DNA from: a bacterium
Lineage (GTDB): Bacteria > Auribacterota > Auribacteria > Auribacterales > Auribacteraceae
Assembly (NCBI GenBank): GCA_018435605.1
Contig: JAHDNF010000008.1
Coordinates: 65,192-129,191 of the forward strand
Direction: 5' to 3'
Length of the DNA: 64,000 nucleotides
Part shown: piece by piece, positions 17,648-26,686 of the stretch
Position numbering within the stretch: the stretch's first letter is position 1
How the letters are laid out: the number at the start of each line of letters is the position of its first letter
Notes under the pieces: model-generated
What the model was told of the DNA's origin: nothing
The model's input: only the letters and a program-made list of their open reading frames with translations
Database searches by the model: none
Made by a program: the position numbers and the translations under genes

Positions 17648-19147
17648 ATGTACAAACCTTCATCAGAAGACTTTGAAAAACTGTGTCAGTATGGCAATAT
17701 GATTCCGGTGTATAAAGAAATACTTGCCGATATGGATACACCTGTTTCAGTGTTGCAAAAATTGATGCGTGATAAAGAGAAAAATGTATTCTTAATAGAG
17801 AGTGTTGAGCAATGCGAAAGGATAGGCAGGTATTCGTTTATAGGAGTAAATCCGCGGTCAATCTTACGAATAAAAAACGGGGAAGTTTTTATAGAGGAAG
17901 ACGGTGAAATTAGTCGTGAAAAACTTGCCGGTAATCCTTTTGAAACTTTGAAGTCAATATTACAGCGTTACAAACCCGTAGCTCACGAAGAATTGCCGAG
18001 GTTTATCGGCGGGGCAGTGGGGTATATGGGGTACGGAATGGTTCATTATTTCGAAAATATCCCGCAGGATAACCCTGACGACCTTAATCTTGATGACGCA
18101 TATTTTATGATTACGGATACGATTGTCGTATTCGATCATGCAAAAAATAAAATTATGGTTGTTTCGAATACACATATTGATAAGGACAGTGATCCGAAAA
18201 AGGTCTATGCTCAGGCGAAAAATGACATTGATTCCATCATAGCCACATTATCGCAACCTATAGCGATGGCCCCATGCGAAATTGTCATTCCACAGGAAGA
18301 TGTTACTCTGGAATCCAATATGACTCGGGATGAGTTTGAGGATTCGGTAAGAAAAGCAAAAGAATATATACGCGCGGGTGATATTTTTCAAGTAGTACTT
18401 TCGCAGAGATTTAAAACAAAAACTACAGCTTCCCCCTTAAGCATTTATCGTGCGTTGCGTTCTATCAATCCATCACCGTATATGTATTTTCTCTATCTGG
18501 ATGGATTTCATATAATAGGTTCGTCGCCTGAAATTATGGTGCGTTATGAAGACGGCGTTGCTGAAGTCCGTCCAATCGCCGGTACGCGCAAGCGCGGCAA
18601 AAATATCGCTGAAGATATTGAACTGGAAAAAGATTTACTTGCCGACCCCAAGGAACGCGCGGAACATATCATGCTGGTTGATTTGGGCAGGAACGATCTT
18701 GGGCGTGTCTGCGAGTTCAAAACAGTGCGTTTGCCTCAAGATCAATTTATGATAATCGAACACTATTCTCATGTAATGCATATCGTAACCGATGTAATAG
18801 GTTCTTTAAAAGAAGGATGTGATATGTTTGATCTCGCGCGGGCGGCGTTTCCCGCAGGTACGGTATCCGGAGCTCCTAAAATTCGGGCTATGCAGATAAT
18901 TGACGAGTTAGAAAATTTGTGTAGAGGTCCGTATGCCGGCGCGGTGGGATATTTCAGTTTTCACGGAAATCTCGATACGGCCATTGCCATACGCACAATG
19001 ATTCTTAAAGACGACACTGTATATATTCAGGCAGGTGCCGGTATAGTGGCTGATTCCGATCCGTCAAGTGAGTACCTCGAAACGGTCAATAAAGCAAAAG
19101 CGTTGTTCAAAGCAGTGCAACTTGCTCAACAATTGGAGAATAAATAG
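17648..19147 (+). CDS. trpE: anthranilate synthase component I (or aminodeoxychorismate synthase component I)
   Basis: 499 residues from ATG 17648, which has GAAAGGG 5 bases upstream; a TTG at 17600 in frame lacks a site and adds non-family residues. Chorismate-binding enzyme. The N-terminal tryptophan-sensing region includes [17 protein letters not shown]. The catalytic half has [61 protein letters not shown] and [16 protein letters not shown]. It converts chorismate to anthranilate with ammonia from TrpG, encoded 2 bases downstream. No other trp genes follow, so the pair could also serve folate (PabBA), although the length and N-terminal region favour TrpE. No attenuator-like leader peptide was seen. 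Confidence 0.92.
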   Translation: MYKPSSEDFEKLCQYGNMIPVYKEILADMDTPVSVLQKLMRDKEKNVFLIESVEQCERIGRYSFIGVNPRSILRIKNGEVFIEEDGEISREKLAGNPFETLKSILQRYKPVAHEELPRFIGGAVGYMGYGMVHYFENIPQDNPDDLNLDDAYFMITDTIVVFDHAKNKIMVVSNTHIDKDSDPKKVYAQAKNDIDSIIATLSQPIAMAPCEIVIPQEDVTLESNMTRDEFEDSVRKAKEYIRAGDIFQVVLSQRFKTKTTASPLSIYRALRSINPSPYMYFLYLDGFHIIGSSPEIMVRYEDGVAEVRPIAGTRKRGKNIAEDIELEKDLLADPKERAEHIMLVDLGRNDLGRVCEFKTVRLPQDQFMIIEHYSHVMHIVTDVIGSLKEGCDMFDLARAAFPAGTVSGAPKIRAMQIIDELENLCRGPYAGAVGYFSFHGNLDTAIAIRTMILKDDTVYIQAGAGIVADSDPSSEYLETVNKAKALFKAVQLAQQLENK

Positions 19148-19149
19148 CG

Positions 19150-19734
19150 GTGATACTTATTTTGGACAATTACGACAGCTTTACATATAACCTTGTTCAA
19201 TACGTAGGTGAACTTGGTGTAAATTCGTTGGTATACCGTAACGACAAGATTACCCTTGAAGAAATTGAACGGCTCAAACCTGAAAAAATCATCATTTCAC
19301 CGGGTCCTTGTACTCCTAAGGAAGCTGGAATTTCGACAGATATTATCAAGCGGTTTGATGCGAAAATTCCTATACTTGGGGTTTGTCTGGGGCATCAATG
19401 TATCGGTGAAGCGTACGGCGGGATAGTCAGCCGCGCTCCTATCCTGATGCATGGAAAGACATCGATGATCACCCATAGAAATTTTTCATTGTTTGACGGG
19501 ATCGAATCTCCTTTTGAGGCTACACGGTACCATTCACTGGTTATCGAACGCAATCAGTTCCCCGATTGTCTTGAAGTAACGGCAGAATCAACCGACGACA
19601 GCCAGATAATGGGAGTCAAACACAAAAAATACGATGTATGGGGAGTGCAGTTTCATCCTGAATCCATTTTAACAAAAGTCGGTAAAAAAATTCTAGCTAA
19701 TTTTCTAGGAGTCCCTTATGGCGATGCTCAATGA
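19150..19734 (+). CDS. trpG: anthranilate synthase component II (glutamine amidotransferase, TrpG/PabA)
   Basis: 194 residues, GTG start at 19150 two bases after the trpE stop. Class I glutamine amidotransferase: [21 protein letters not shown], the oxyanion segment [14 protein letters not shown], nucleophile elbow [17 protein letters not shown] (Cys about residue 79), and the His-Glu pair VQFHPESIL. Supplies ammonia to TrpE. In many bacteria one protein serves both tryptophan and folate synthesis, and that is possible here. It overlaps the next gene by 17 bases. Confidence 0.93.
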   Translation: MILILDNYDSFTYNLVQYVGELGVNSLVYRNDKITLEEIERLKPEKIIISPGPCTPKEAGISTDIIKRFDAKIPILGVCLGHQCIGEAYGGIVSRAPILMHGKTSMITHRNFSLFDGIESPFEATRYHSLVIERNQFPDCLEVTAESTDDSQIMGVKHKKYDVWGVQFHPESILTKVGKKILANFLGVPYGDAQ

Positions 19735-20473
19735 GATTAAAGATTATCTCGACAAAGAGCTAAACATTGAAGCTATAGACGATTATTGTTCCAACGGCCT
19801 TGAGGTGCAGGGGGCAGATGTTGTAAAGAAAATAGTTTTCATGGTCGACGCCAGCGTGCAGGGTTTTGAGGAAGCTATACGCAGGAATGCAGATATGATA
19901 ATTGTGCATCACGGGCTTATTTTCGGGTCTATAAAACGTGTGTGCGGTATCTTGTATAATCGAATCAAACTTCTGATAAATAACGATATTTCACTTTATG
20001 CGGCGCATTTGCCTCTTGATGTGCATCCTGTGTGGGGTAACAACGCGCAGTTGGCAAAATTGCTGGGACTGAACGACATTCGGCATTATGATGTTGGCAA
20101 ATACGAACAATTGATGGTTGTGGGTTGTTTGCCGTCGGCTGTTTCTTTTGAAAAATTCCTCGAACAGGTGTCGGATAAAATAAATGATAAATCTCGATAT
20201 CTGAAATTTTCCGACAGGCCTGTAAAAAAAATAGCTGTTATATCTGGAAGCGGATCGCAGGCAGTCGAAAATGCACACCAGCTTGGAGCAGATATATTTC
20301 TTACCGGCGAGTCTAAACTTGAAGCGTACCATACTGCACGGGAGCTTGGTATTTCCATTGTTTTCGCGGGTCATTATTATACGGAAATTATAGGCCTTCA
20401 AGCCCTTTGCAATCATATTAAAACCATGTTCGATGTAACTGCTGAATTTATCGATTTGCCGACTGAATTGTAG
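19718..20473 (+). CDS. Nif3-like dinuclear metal-centre protein
   Basis: 251 residues. Nif3/YbgI-type fold with the expected metal ligands: [11 protein letters not shown] (two His) near residue 66, [25 protein letters not shown] (His, Asp), and the C-terminal [15 protein letters not shown] (His, Glu). The [24 protein letters not shown] stretch in two parts is also conserved. The family is often labelled GTP cyclohydrolase I type 2, but its physiological role is unsettled. Start ATG 19718 has AGGAG 6 bases upstream and lies within trpG, so it is translated with trpEG. Confidence 0.9.
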   Translation: MAMLNEIKDYLDKELNIEAIDDYCSNGLEVQGADVVKKIVFMVDASVQGFEEAIRRNADMIIVHHGLIFGSIKRVCGILYNRIKLLINNDISLYAAHLPLDVHPVWGNNAQLAKLLGLNDIRHYDVGKYEQLMVVGCLPSAVSFEKFLEQVSDKINDKSRYLKFSDRPVKKIAVISGSGSQAVENAHQLGADIFLTGESKLEAYHTARELGISIVFAGHYYTEIIGLQALCNHIKTMFDVTAEFIDLPTEL

Positions 20474-20758
20474 CGAGTTGCTATTAATTGTTATGACTAT
20501 ATCATAAAAAAATGTTAGTCAAACTCGTTGCGTGCCATAATATTTTGACAAAAGCACACTAATGATGAAAAAATTCTAATGCGGATTTAGCTTTTTGCCG
20601 AGCTATATAGTAGACATAGTATATTCCGCGATGAATTTCTCCTTACTTTTACATCTGCTCTTAACCGATGTATTTCGCTTGGATCTGCTCTTTTTGATTG
20701 AAACATTTTTCTGTTTAAGTTGTCTAATAATTAGAGAGTATAAAACCGGCAAATTATC

Positions 20759-20785
20759 TTGACTGTTGTGTAAATACTATATAAA
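20759..20785 (+). promoter_or_regulatory. sigma70-type promoter candidate for the exported-protein gene
   Basis: TTGACT (20759-20764), 15-bp spacer, TATAAA (20780-20785). It would give a leader of about 130 bases that contains the 20842-20866 hairpin. The spacer is short, so the call is moderate. Confidence 0.42.
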
Positions 20786-20841
20786 AAGCCGGGGCAGACA
20801 AACGACAACAACTTTGAACAGATTGATAGTAAAAGAGTAAT

Positions 20842-20866
20842 AAAGAAATTTGTATTAAATTTCTTT
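20842..20866. repeat. perfect 10-bp inverted repeat in the 5' leader of the exported-protein gene
   Basis: AAAGAAATTT, 5-base spacer GTATT, AAATTTCTTT: every base of the 10-bp arms pairs. It lies 58 bases before the ATG at 20925 and downstream of the promoter candidate. It could be a protein-binding palindrome or an mRNA hairpin. It is AT-rich (arms 10% GC), so chance is possible but ten perfect pairs are notable. Confidence 0.6.
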
Positions 20867-20924
20867 GTTCATATAAAAAATGCGTATATTGCATTCAATC
20901 AATTAACAAAAAGAGGATCGTGCA

Positions 20925-21725
20925 ATGGATACTATCTCGAAAAAAATAGGTTTTTTAGTGTTGATTATGTGTATCTATGCAGTGTATCCCTCTCAAGGCG
21001 CTTTATACAGTCCCGAACAACAAAAACTGGTTATCTCCCGCCTGAATAGTGTTATAGCTTATCAACAGCAGTATTTCAAAACGTTATCTGCGGAAATCCG
21101 GTCTATTATGTCATGCCACGCTATAGACAACGAAATGATGAGTTCATCTTCAAATCAAGGCGCAATATTGGCTAAAGTCATTGATAATTTTTTCATACTA
21201 AAGCTGTTTCCGAAAGTTCAAGAATTTCTTATTGTTGAGTTCAACCGAAAAGATATCGGGAAACCGTTTGTCAGTTATGTTAAGTTGAACGAACCTTTTA
21301 CGGTTGAAGTTGTTTCTGAGGATCCAAAGAAAGACTCGCATTTAGACTGTAAAGGCAGTGATTCTAAGGTCTTAAAAGTTTTAGAGAGCGGTGAATTGAT
21401 TCAGCATTTCGATCAGCAGTTCCATTCGTATATCTATCGTATTGCGTATGGCCGAGGACTCATGGTAAAGAGGGGAAAATATTTGTTTGTCGATTCCGAT
21501 CTTAACGGTGTTCCGGAATCGCTGTATTTTTTGAGCAAATATGTTGACGCGCGCCGACGTATTCATAACTGTGCAAAGTTGATTGCCAGTGGTGAAAATG
21601 TAATTAAAAACACTGCTTATCATGAAAGGTATCTTGATACGCTATTTCTAGTGATGGATTATCTTATGAATAATTTTCCATTCGAGCAATTTGAGGTTCA
21701 TGAAGATTACGCTCAAGCGCTATAA
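20925..21725 (+). CDS. exported protein of unknown function
   Basis: 266 residues. The N-terminal KKIGFLVLIMCIYAVYPS is a signal peptide with likely cleavage after SQGA (around residue 26). The mature protein is hydrophilic and predicted mixed helical (YSPEQQKLVISRLNSVIAY, YQQQYFKTLSAEIRSIM) with no metal, lipobox or catalytic motif that I recognise. VDSDLNGVPESLYFL, near residue 190, resembles a short Ca-binding-like D-x-D-x-N-G turn, but it is single. An AGAGGA ribosome-binding site precedes the ATG. It is monocistronic, with a long leader and a 142-bp gap to recQ. Confidence 0.65.
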   Translation: MDTISKKIGFLVLIMCIYAVYPSQGALYSPEQQKLVISRLNSVIAYQQQYFKTLSAEIRSIMSCHAIDNEMMSSSSNQGAILAKVIDNFFILKLFPKVQEFLIVEFNRKDIGKPFVSYVKLNEPFTVEVVSEDPKKDSHLDCKGSDSKVLKVLESGELIQHFDQQFHSYIYRIAYGRGLMVKRGKYLFVDSDLNGVPESLYFLSKYVDARRRIHNCAKLIASGENVIKNTAYHERYLDTLFLVMDYLMNNFPFEQFEVHEDYAQAL

Positions 21726-21867
21726 TCTGTATTTTTTCATGATATATCGAGGTAATTAAATGCCGTGTCGAAAATTATTGCAATAAATAATTTTTGTTTT
21801 TAAAAATATCTTTTTGCTCTATACTGAATCATGAAACGTACTCCGGCAAGAGCAAAAGGATACCATC

Positions 21868-24159
21868 ATGCCTGAACTAACGCAATTACTGAATAAACAT
21901 TTCGGCTATACCGCGTTTTTACCCGGTCAGAGAGAAGTGATCGAGAGGGTATTAAGTGCTGAAAATTTACTGGTAGTAATGCCGACAGGCGGCGGTAAAT
22001 CGCTCTGTTACCAGTTGCCCGCCATGTATTTCAAAGGGATAGTGCTCGTGGTGTCGCCGCTGATTGCATTGATGAAAGATCAGGTCGATCAGCTGAACTC
22101 ATGGGATATCCCCAGTACGTTTATCAACAGTTCCATTACCTCTAAAGAAATCTCGCAACGGCTAAATGAAGTTATCAGCGGTCAATACAGGCTGGTTTAT
22201 GTAGCGCCTGAACGGTTTTACGACAGGAATTTTTTCTATCAACTTCAATCTGTGAAAATAGATCTGTTCGTGATTGATGAGGCGCATTGCATATCAGAGT
22301 GGGGGCACGATTTCCGACCCAGTTATCTGCGTCTTAGAAAAGTAGCCGAACTGCTCAAAGTACGTTCTGTCATCGCTCTTACCGCTACTGCCACAAACGA
22401 AGTCAGAGCTGATATTTGCCGGTTGTTGGGATTTTCTCCGGAAAACGAAATTGTCACCGGTTTTCACCGTCCTAACTTGTTTTTTATGGTGCACAGGATA
22501 GATAAAGAGAATAAACGGCTGGAAAAATTATTTCAGATTCTACAGCGTATTACCGGAACGGTGATTGTTTATGCCTCTACACGGAAGACTGTTGAGAAAA
22601 TTACAAAATATCTACAGGAAAACGGGTGTAATGCCATACCGTATCATGCTGGTTTGACCGATGAAGAGCGCACTGCGAATCAAGAACGTTTTTTAGAGGG
22701 TTCTATCCGTATAATAGTGTGTACAAATGCTTTTGGTATGGGTATTAATAAAAAAGATGTTAGGGCAGTCATTCACTTTAATATGCCCGGGTCACTTGAA
22801 GCATATTATCAGGAGGCAGGCAGAGCGGGCAGAGATGGAAAACGTTCGTACTGTATTATGTTGTTCGGAGCCGGCGACCGGTTTTTGCAGGAGTTTTTCA
22901 TACAGGGCAGTTATCCTCCCCGCCAACTAATTGAACAGACCTATGAAGTGCTTGACGGTTACGGCGAGGAAATTATTCTCAAAACACATGAGGAATTGTT
23001 AAAAGATATATCCGGCAAGGTCAATGAAATGGCGGTTTCGTCGATATTGCGTATTTTCGATGAAGCAGGGATAGTGGAACGTCTTTCGGAGCGCAGTCAC
23101 ATGGCTTCACTTGTGATGCTAAAGACTGCCGACGAATCGCTTGAGGCACTTGGTTCGCGTGCTGAATTACAGCGAATGGTTCTGGCTACATTGATTGATC
23201 TTTACGATCAGGCATTGCGAGGCGGCGTACAGTTTCGTCCCGATAGGCTTGCTACGCAATGCCAAGTATCTAAAGACAGTCTTATGCGTTGTATACGGAC
23301 AATGGAATCAAAAGGTATTCTTCAATATCGCGCTCCGTTTCGCGGCAGGGGGATTCGTCTACTGAAAAGAGGCCTTGAACCATCGGATTTGCCTATTAAT
23401 TATGAGTCTCTCGAACAGCAGTCCGAACGGGAATATGGGCGGTTGAAAAAAATGGAAGGGTATGTTTTTTCCAACGTGTGCCGTCCTAAGTATCTTTTAA
23501 AATATTTCGGCGATACCGAGACATTACAGGATCAATGCAATAGTTGTGATTTTTGTGATAGTTTGCGAAGAGGCAAAACCTCTTGCGTTTCTATGCCGGT
23601 CTCATCTATAAACAAAACAGGCGATGCTCCAACTGAAAATACCGTTAGCGGCAACGGGGGTGACAAAAAAGCTGTATTGGCTACAATAGGGCGTTATTCC
23701 GGTAAATTCGGTCAAAATATATTTGTTGATATTTTTAAGGGTTCGCAAAACAAAATGATTCGTAAGTGGAATCTGCAAAAAGCACAATTTTATAATTATT
23801 TTTCCGACTGTACACGCGAGGAAATAGAACATATCATTCATAATTTGATTATAGAGGGGTATGTGGATAGACAACAGGGCAGATATCCTGTATTATCTAT
23901 ATCAACACATGGGCAAGAGTTACTGGAATCGGAGCAGTCTGATGAGAAGAATAAAACTGATCATCGCCAGAAACGCGCTGTAACCCCAGAAGATAGAAAT
24001 AAAAAAATATTTCAGGCAATCGCAAAGTATGGTTTCGACGACAAGGATTTGTTGCAGGAAAAAGTAACTGCGCCCGCCGAAGATATTGTTGAGGCGATCA
24101 AGCAGGCAAAACAGGAATTTATGGATTATTTGTACAAAAAATACATGGAGAATGAATGA
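21868..24159 (+). CDS. recQ: ATP-dependent DNA helicase RecQ
   Basis: 763 residues. Superfamily 2 3'-5' helicase. Walker A MPTGGGKSLCYQLP (residues 38-51), DEAH box IDEAHCISEWGHDFRPSY (residue 137 on), ALTATATNEV motif III, and motif VI QEAGRAGRDGKRSYC. The RecQ zinc-binding region shows a lone Cys in NVCRPKYLLKYFGD and then CNSCDFC. A long C-terminal tail beyond residue ~560 contains RQC/winged-helix-like segments (GRYSGKFGQNIFVDIFKGS is typical RQC), and a charged region near residue 690. Acts in recombination and fork repair. An AAAGGAT site precedes ATG 21868. Overlaps ispH as ATGA. Confidence 0.94.
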   Translation: MPELTQLLNKHFGYTAFLPGQREVIERVLSAENLLVVMPTGGGKSLCYQLPAMYFKGIVLVVSPLIALMKDQVDQLNSWDIPSTFINSSITSKEISQRLNEVISGQYRLVYVAPERFYDRNFFYQLQSVKIDLFVIDEAHCISEWGHDFRPSYLRLRKVAELLKVRSVIALTATATNEVRADICRLLGFSPENEIVTGFHRPNLFFMVHRIDKENKRLEKLFQILQRITGTVIVYASTRKTVEKITKYLQENGCNAIPYHAGLTDEERTANQERFLEGSIRIIVCTNAFGMGINKKDVRAVIHFNMPGSLEAYYQEAGRAGRDGKRSYCIMLFGAGDRFLQEFFIQGSYPPRQLIEQTYEVLDGYGEEIILKTHEELLKDISGKVNEMAVSSILRIFDEAGIVERLSERSHMASLVMLKTADESLEALGSRAELQRMVLATLIDLYDQALRGGVQFRPDRLATQCQVSKDSLMRCIRTMESKGILQYRAPFRGRGIRLLKRGLEPSDLPINYESLEQQSEREYGRLKKMEGYVFSNVCRPKYLLKYFGDTETLQDQCNSCDFCDSLRRGKTSCVSMPVSSINKTGDAPTENTVSGNGGDKKAVLATIGRYSGKFGQNIFVDIFKGSQNKMIRKWNLQKAQFYNYFSDCTREEIEHIIHNLIIEGYVDRQQGRYPVLSISTHGQELLESEQSDEKNKTDHRQKRAVTPEDRNKKIFQAIAKYGFDDKDLLQEKVTAPAEDIVEAIKQAKQEFMDYLYKKYMENE

Positions 24160-25919
24160 GGTCAATAAGAATAGCGACAACGGCAGGGTTTTGTAAAGGG
24201 GTCAAGCGTGCTGTAGAAAAAACTCTTACCGTGGCAAAAGATAAAAAAAACAAGACGGTAACGCTGGGACCGGTTATCCATAATCCGCAGGTACTCGACC
24301 AACTGCGTCAACTCGGAATCAAATCTATAGATACTCCGGATCAGGCGGCTGGTAAGCATGTGATTATTCGAGCCCACGGAATACCTCCTGATGTCCGCAA
24401 CAAACTCAAATCTATGAATGCAGATATTTGCGACGCTACTTGCCCTGACGTGGCGAGGGTGCAGGGTATAGTGAAAAAATATACAAACCGAGGTTATTCG
24501 GTAGTAATTATAGGCGATGCCGGTCATGCAGAGGTGAAAGGACTGCTGGGTTTCGCAGGGAATAAAGGGTATGTGATCGCATCAAAAAAAGATTTGTCCA
24601 TGTTGCCTGCCATGGAAAAGCTATGTATAATAGCCCAGACAACCCAGCAGAAAGAAAAATTCCTCGAATTACAACAAGCCTTACAGGAACGATATGCCGG
24701 TAAAGAATGTCTTGTATTCGATACAATCTGTCCCGCAACCGAAGAACGTCAAAACGAGGTTCATCGTATAGCGCAGGAAGTAGACCTGATGATAGTTATA
24801 GGAGGCAGAAACAGCGCTAACACCTGTCGTCTGGCGCAAATTGCTCAAGAAACCGGAGCTAAAACTCTGCATATAGAAACTGATGAAGAACTGGCAAATA
24901 TAGATATAAGCAAATGCCCTAAAATCGGTATTACCGCCGGAGCATCTACACCCAACTGGATGATCAGGCAGGTGGTATTGAAAATCAAAGAGAAGCATAG
25001 GCAATCTTATCCCGCGGTGTTGCGGTGGATGGCTATTTTATGGGATTTTGTAAGAAATGCAAATATATTGCTGGCGTTTGCCGCAGGATGGTTAAGTTAT
25101 GCTTCCTGTTATTTACAGCACCTGTATTCCCGTAAGGAATATTTTTTGATATCATTTTTTTATATTTTCGCAATATACACAGTCAACAGTATGCAAAAAA
25201 AATCATATCTTAAGCTGGACCGTTCCAGTAAATTGTTTCTTTATAAAGAAAACCGTCCTTTGCTTATCGCTATGGTAGTTATAGCCATCGCTACGTTGTT
25301 GTTAGTAACTTACATGTATCTTGGCATAATACCTTTTATGGCGTCTTTGTTGCTGTTGATATTCGGGTCGCTGTTTCAGTTTATAGGGTTGCCGTTACCT
25401 AAAAGCGGAGGTATATCTTTCAAAAAAGTTACTAAAATACCCGGTTCCAAAGATTTTGTTGTTATTATCGGATGGGCAATTATGGTGGTGCTGGTTCCGT
25501 TGCTTTCCTCAAGAAATTTACATTATAATTTATCATTCCCGAAAATATTTTCCAGTATTGCCGCTTTCTTTTTTGTGGCGACATTTGTTGCTATCAGATC
25601 AATTTTGAATGATATACGTGAAATTCAGGAAGATCTTATGGTAGGTATTGAAACATTGCCTATTTATCTAGGAACCAAACGAGTGATTAAGATTCTTTTT
25701 ATACTGGTTTGCGTTAGCAGTTTATTGCTTGTAATCGGTTCTTTATATCATTTGGTTTCCTATACAGCGTTTTTTTTGTTGATTCCGTTGTGGAGTCTGT
25801 ATGTTTTGTCTTTATATAACAACAAATTGCAATACGCGCTGAACATAGATTATATCGATATAGTGGACTTTCATTTTATTTTAGCCGGAGTCATATCTTA
25901 TAGCGCGACATTTGCTTGA
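24156..25919 (+). CDS. ispH: IspH (HMBPP reductase) fused to a UbiA-like membrane prenyltransferase domain
   Basis: 587 residues, about twice the usual IspH. Residues 1-280 are a complete IspH: cluster cysteines C13 (GFCKGV), C96 (DATCPDV) and C192 (DTICPATEERQ), H42, H74 (RAHGIPP), H124 and E126 (GHAEVKG), T162/T163, and GITAGASTPNWMI. It reduces HMBPP to IPP/DMAPP. Residues ~290-587 are about eight membrane segments with UbiA-superfamily features: KIPGSKDFVVIIGWA and the second motif NDIREIQEDLMVGIETLP followed by LG. The first Asp-rich motif is degenerate (NSMQKKSYLKLD). There is no frameshift: one continuous frame crosses the junction. The product of the second half is unknown. Confidence 0.9.
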   Translation: MRSIRIATTAGFCKGVKRAVEKTLTVAKDKKNKTVTLGPVIHNPQVLDQLRQLGIKSIDTPDQAAGKHVIIRAHGIPPDVRNKLKSMNADICDATCPDVARVQGIVKKYTNRGYSVVIIGDAGHAEVKGLLGFAGNKGYVIASKKDLSMLPAMEKLCIIAQTTQQKEKFLELQQALQERYAGKECLVFDTICPATEERQNEVHRIAQEVDLMIVIGGRNSANTCRLAQIAQETGAKTLHIETDEELANIDISKCPKIGITAGASTPNWMIRQVVLKIKEKHRQSYPAVLRWMAILWDFVRNANILLAFAAGWLSYASCYLQHLYSRKEYFLISFFYIFAIYTVNSMQKKSYLKLDRSSKLFLYKENRPLLIAMVVIAIATLLLVTYMYLGIIPFMASLLLLIFGSLFQFIGLPLPKSGGISFKKVTKIPGSKDFVVIIGWAIMVVLVPLLSSRNLHYNLSFPKIFSSIAAFFFVATFVAIRSILNDIREIQEDLMVGIETLPIYLGTKRVIKILFILVCVSSLLLVIGSLYHLVSYTAFFLLIPLWSLYVLSLYNNKLQYALNIDYIDIVDFHFILAGVISYSATFA

Positions 25920-25926
25920 GGTGTCT

Positions 25927-26400
25927 ATGTTAACATATCATCCATGCGTTACTCAGGGCGGCGTATTTAGGATAGGTATACTCGAAGGGTCTGTATACTC
26001 TGTCGATTGGCCTGGCAGTTTTGACGAATCATCTGTCCTATACGATTGTATACCCGATATTATTAAAAGATTATCAACCGATTTAGATTTATATTTTCAG
26101 GGTAATTACATCGACTGGCAAACTTATCCTCTGATTACAGATCGGGGCACGGATTTCCAGCGAGGTGTCTGGCGAATACTTCAATCCATACCATACGGAA
26201 ATACAATCACTTACAGCGATGTAGCGCAACGGATGGGCACAAAAGCGGTACGTGCTGTCGGATCTGCGTGCGGTCGTAATTTAATTCCGATATTGATACC
26301 CTGTCATAGGGTAATTAACAAGAACGGCGGGTATGGCGGTTATTCCGCAGGACTGGATAAAAAAATATTTTTATTGCGTTGTGAACATTGTGCCGTGTAA
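25927..26400 (+). CDS. ogt: methylated-DNA-[protein]-cysteine S-methyltransferase
   Basis: 157 residues from ATG 25927, preceded by GAGGTG; an in-frame TTG at 25912 falls in the ispH stop region. The suicide DNA-repair protein removes methyl groups from O6-methylguanine. The active-site motif IPCHRVI is intact (LIPILIPCHRVINKNGG) with the helix-turn-helix TITYSDVAQRMGTKAVRAVG and C-terminal YGGYSAGLDKKIFLLRCE. No Ada domain. Length fits Ogt/MGMT. Confidence 0.93.
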   Translation: MLTYHPCVTQGGVFRIGILEGSVYSVDWPGSFDESSVLYDCIPDIIKRLSTDLDLYFQGNYIDWQTYPLITDRGTDFQRGVWRILQSIPYGNTITYSDVAQRMGTKAVRAVGSACGRNLIPILIPCHRVINKNGGYGGYSAGLDKKIFLLRCEHCAV

Positions 26401-26524
26401 TATAAAAACAACATGAAATTAATAAACTTTTCGATCTTGTCTCCGATGTATATCAACGGGTCGGTAAATGGTTATAATCTGTATTTGCAGAAAAAACCTT
26501 CAATTCGGATACGGGAGATAAGAG

Positions 26525-26665
26525 ATGAAAAAAGCTATCGTACTTGTTGTTTTTATTTGTAGCTTGACAATGATTTTGGCAGGTTGTTATAATACCGAAA
26601 GACATGCCCGTCGACTGCAAGCGTCTTTTACTAATATTTTCCTTGACGGTACGGGAGTAAATTAA
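26525..26665 (+). CDS. 46-residue lipoprotein
   Basis: A short frame starting MKKAIVLVVFICSLTMILAG and then Cys21. It has a two-Lys n-region, a hydrophobic core and the lipobox LAGC, so it should be processed by Lgt and LspA, both encoded at 31575-32902. The mature peptide is only 26 residues (YNTERHARRLQASFTNIF plus a short DGTGVN end). GGGAG lies 7 bases upstream, and a TATAAT box (26473-26478) about 50 bases before the start may be its -10, though I see no good -35. The gene ends 21 bases before the next ATG, so the two are likely co-transcribed. No homology recognised. Confidence 0.72.
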   Translation: MKKAIVLVVFICSLTMILAGCYNTERHARRLQASFTNIFLDGTGVN

Positions 26666-26686
26666 AAAATTAACCCAAGGTATCCT

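Larger units (their letters stand above)
20474..20924. other. 451-bp non-coding stretch between the Nif3-like and exported-protein genes
   Basis: No open frame of note on either strand. Just after the Nif3 stop are two nested inverted repeats: CGAGTT (20474-20479) with AACTCG (20522-20527), and TGACTA (20494-20499) with TAGTCA (20516-20521). There is no T-run, so this is not a standard terminator. Further on lie a promoter candidate (20759-20785) and a perfect hairpin (20842-20866), entered separately. The middle (20530-20750) shows nothing I can name. Confidence 0.6.

Noticed and set aside
19150-19734. trpG as evidence of a full tryptophan operon here
   Set aside because: No trpD, trpC, trpF, trpB or trpA follows. 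The next gene is Nif3-like.
21831-21875. 14-codon upstream frame overlapping the recQ start (possible leader peptide)
   Set aside because: No ribosome-binding site, and the nearest TATACT box would put the transcript start at or inside its ATG.
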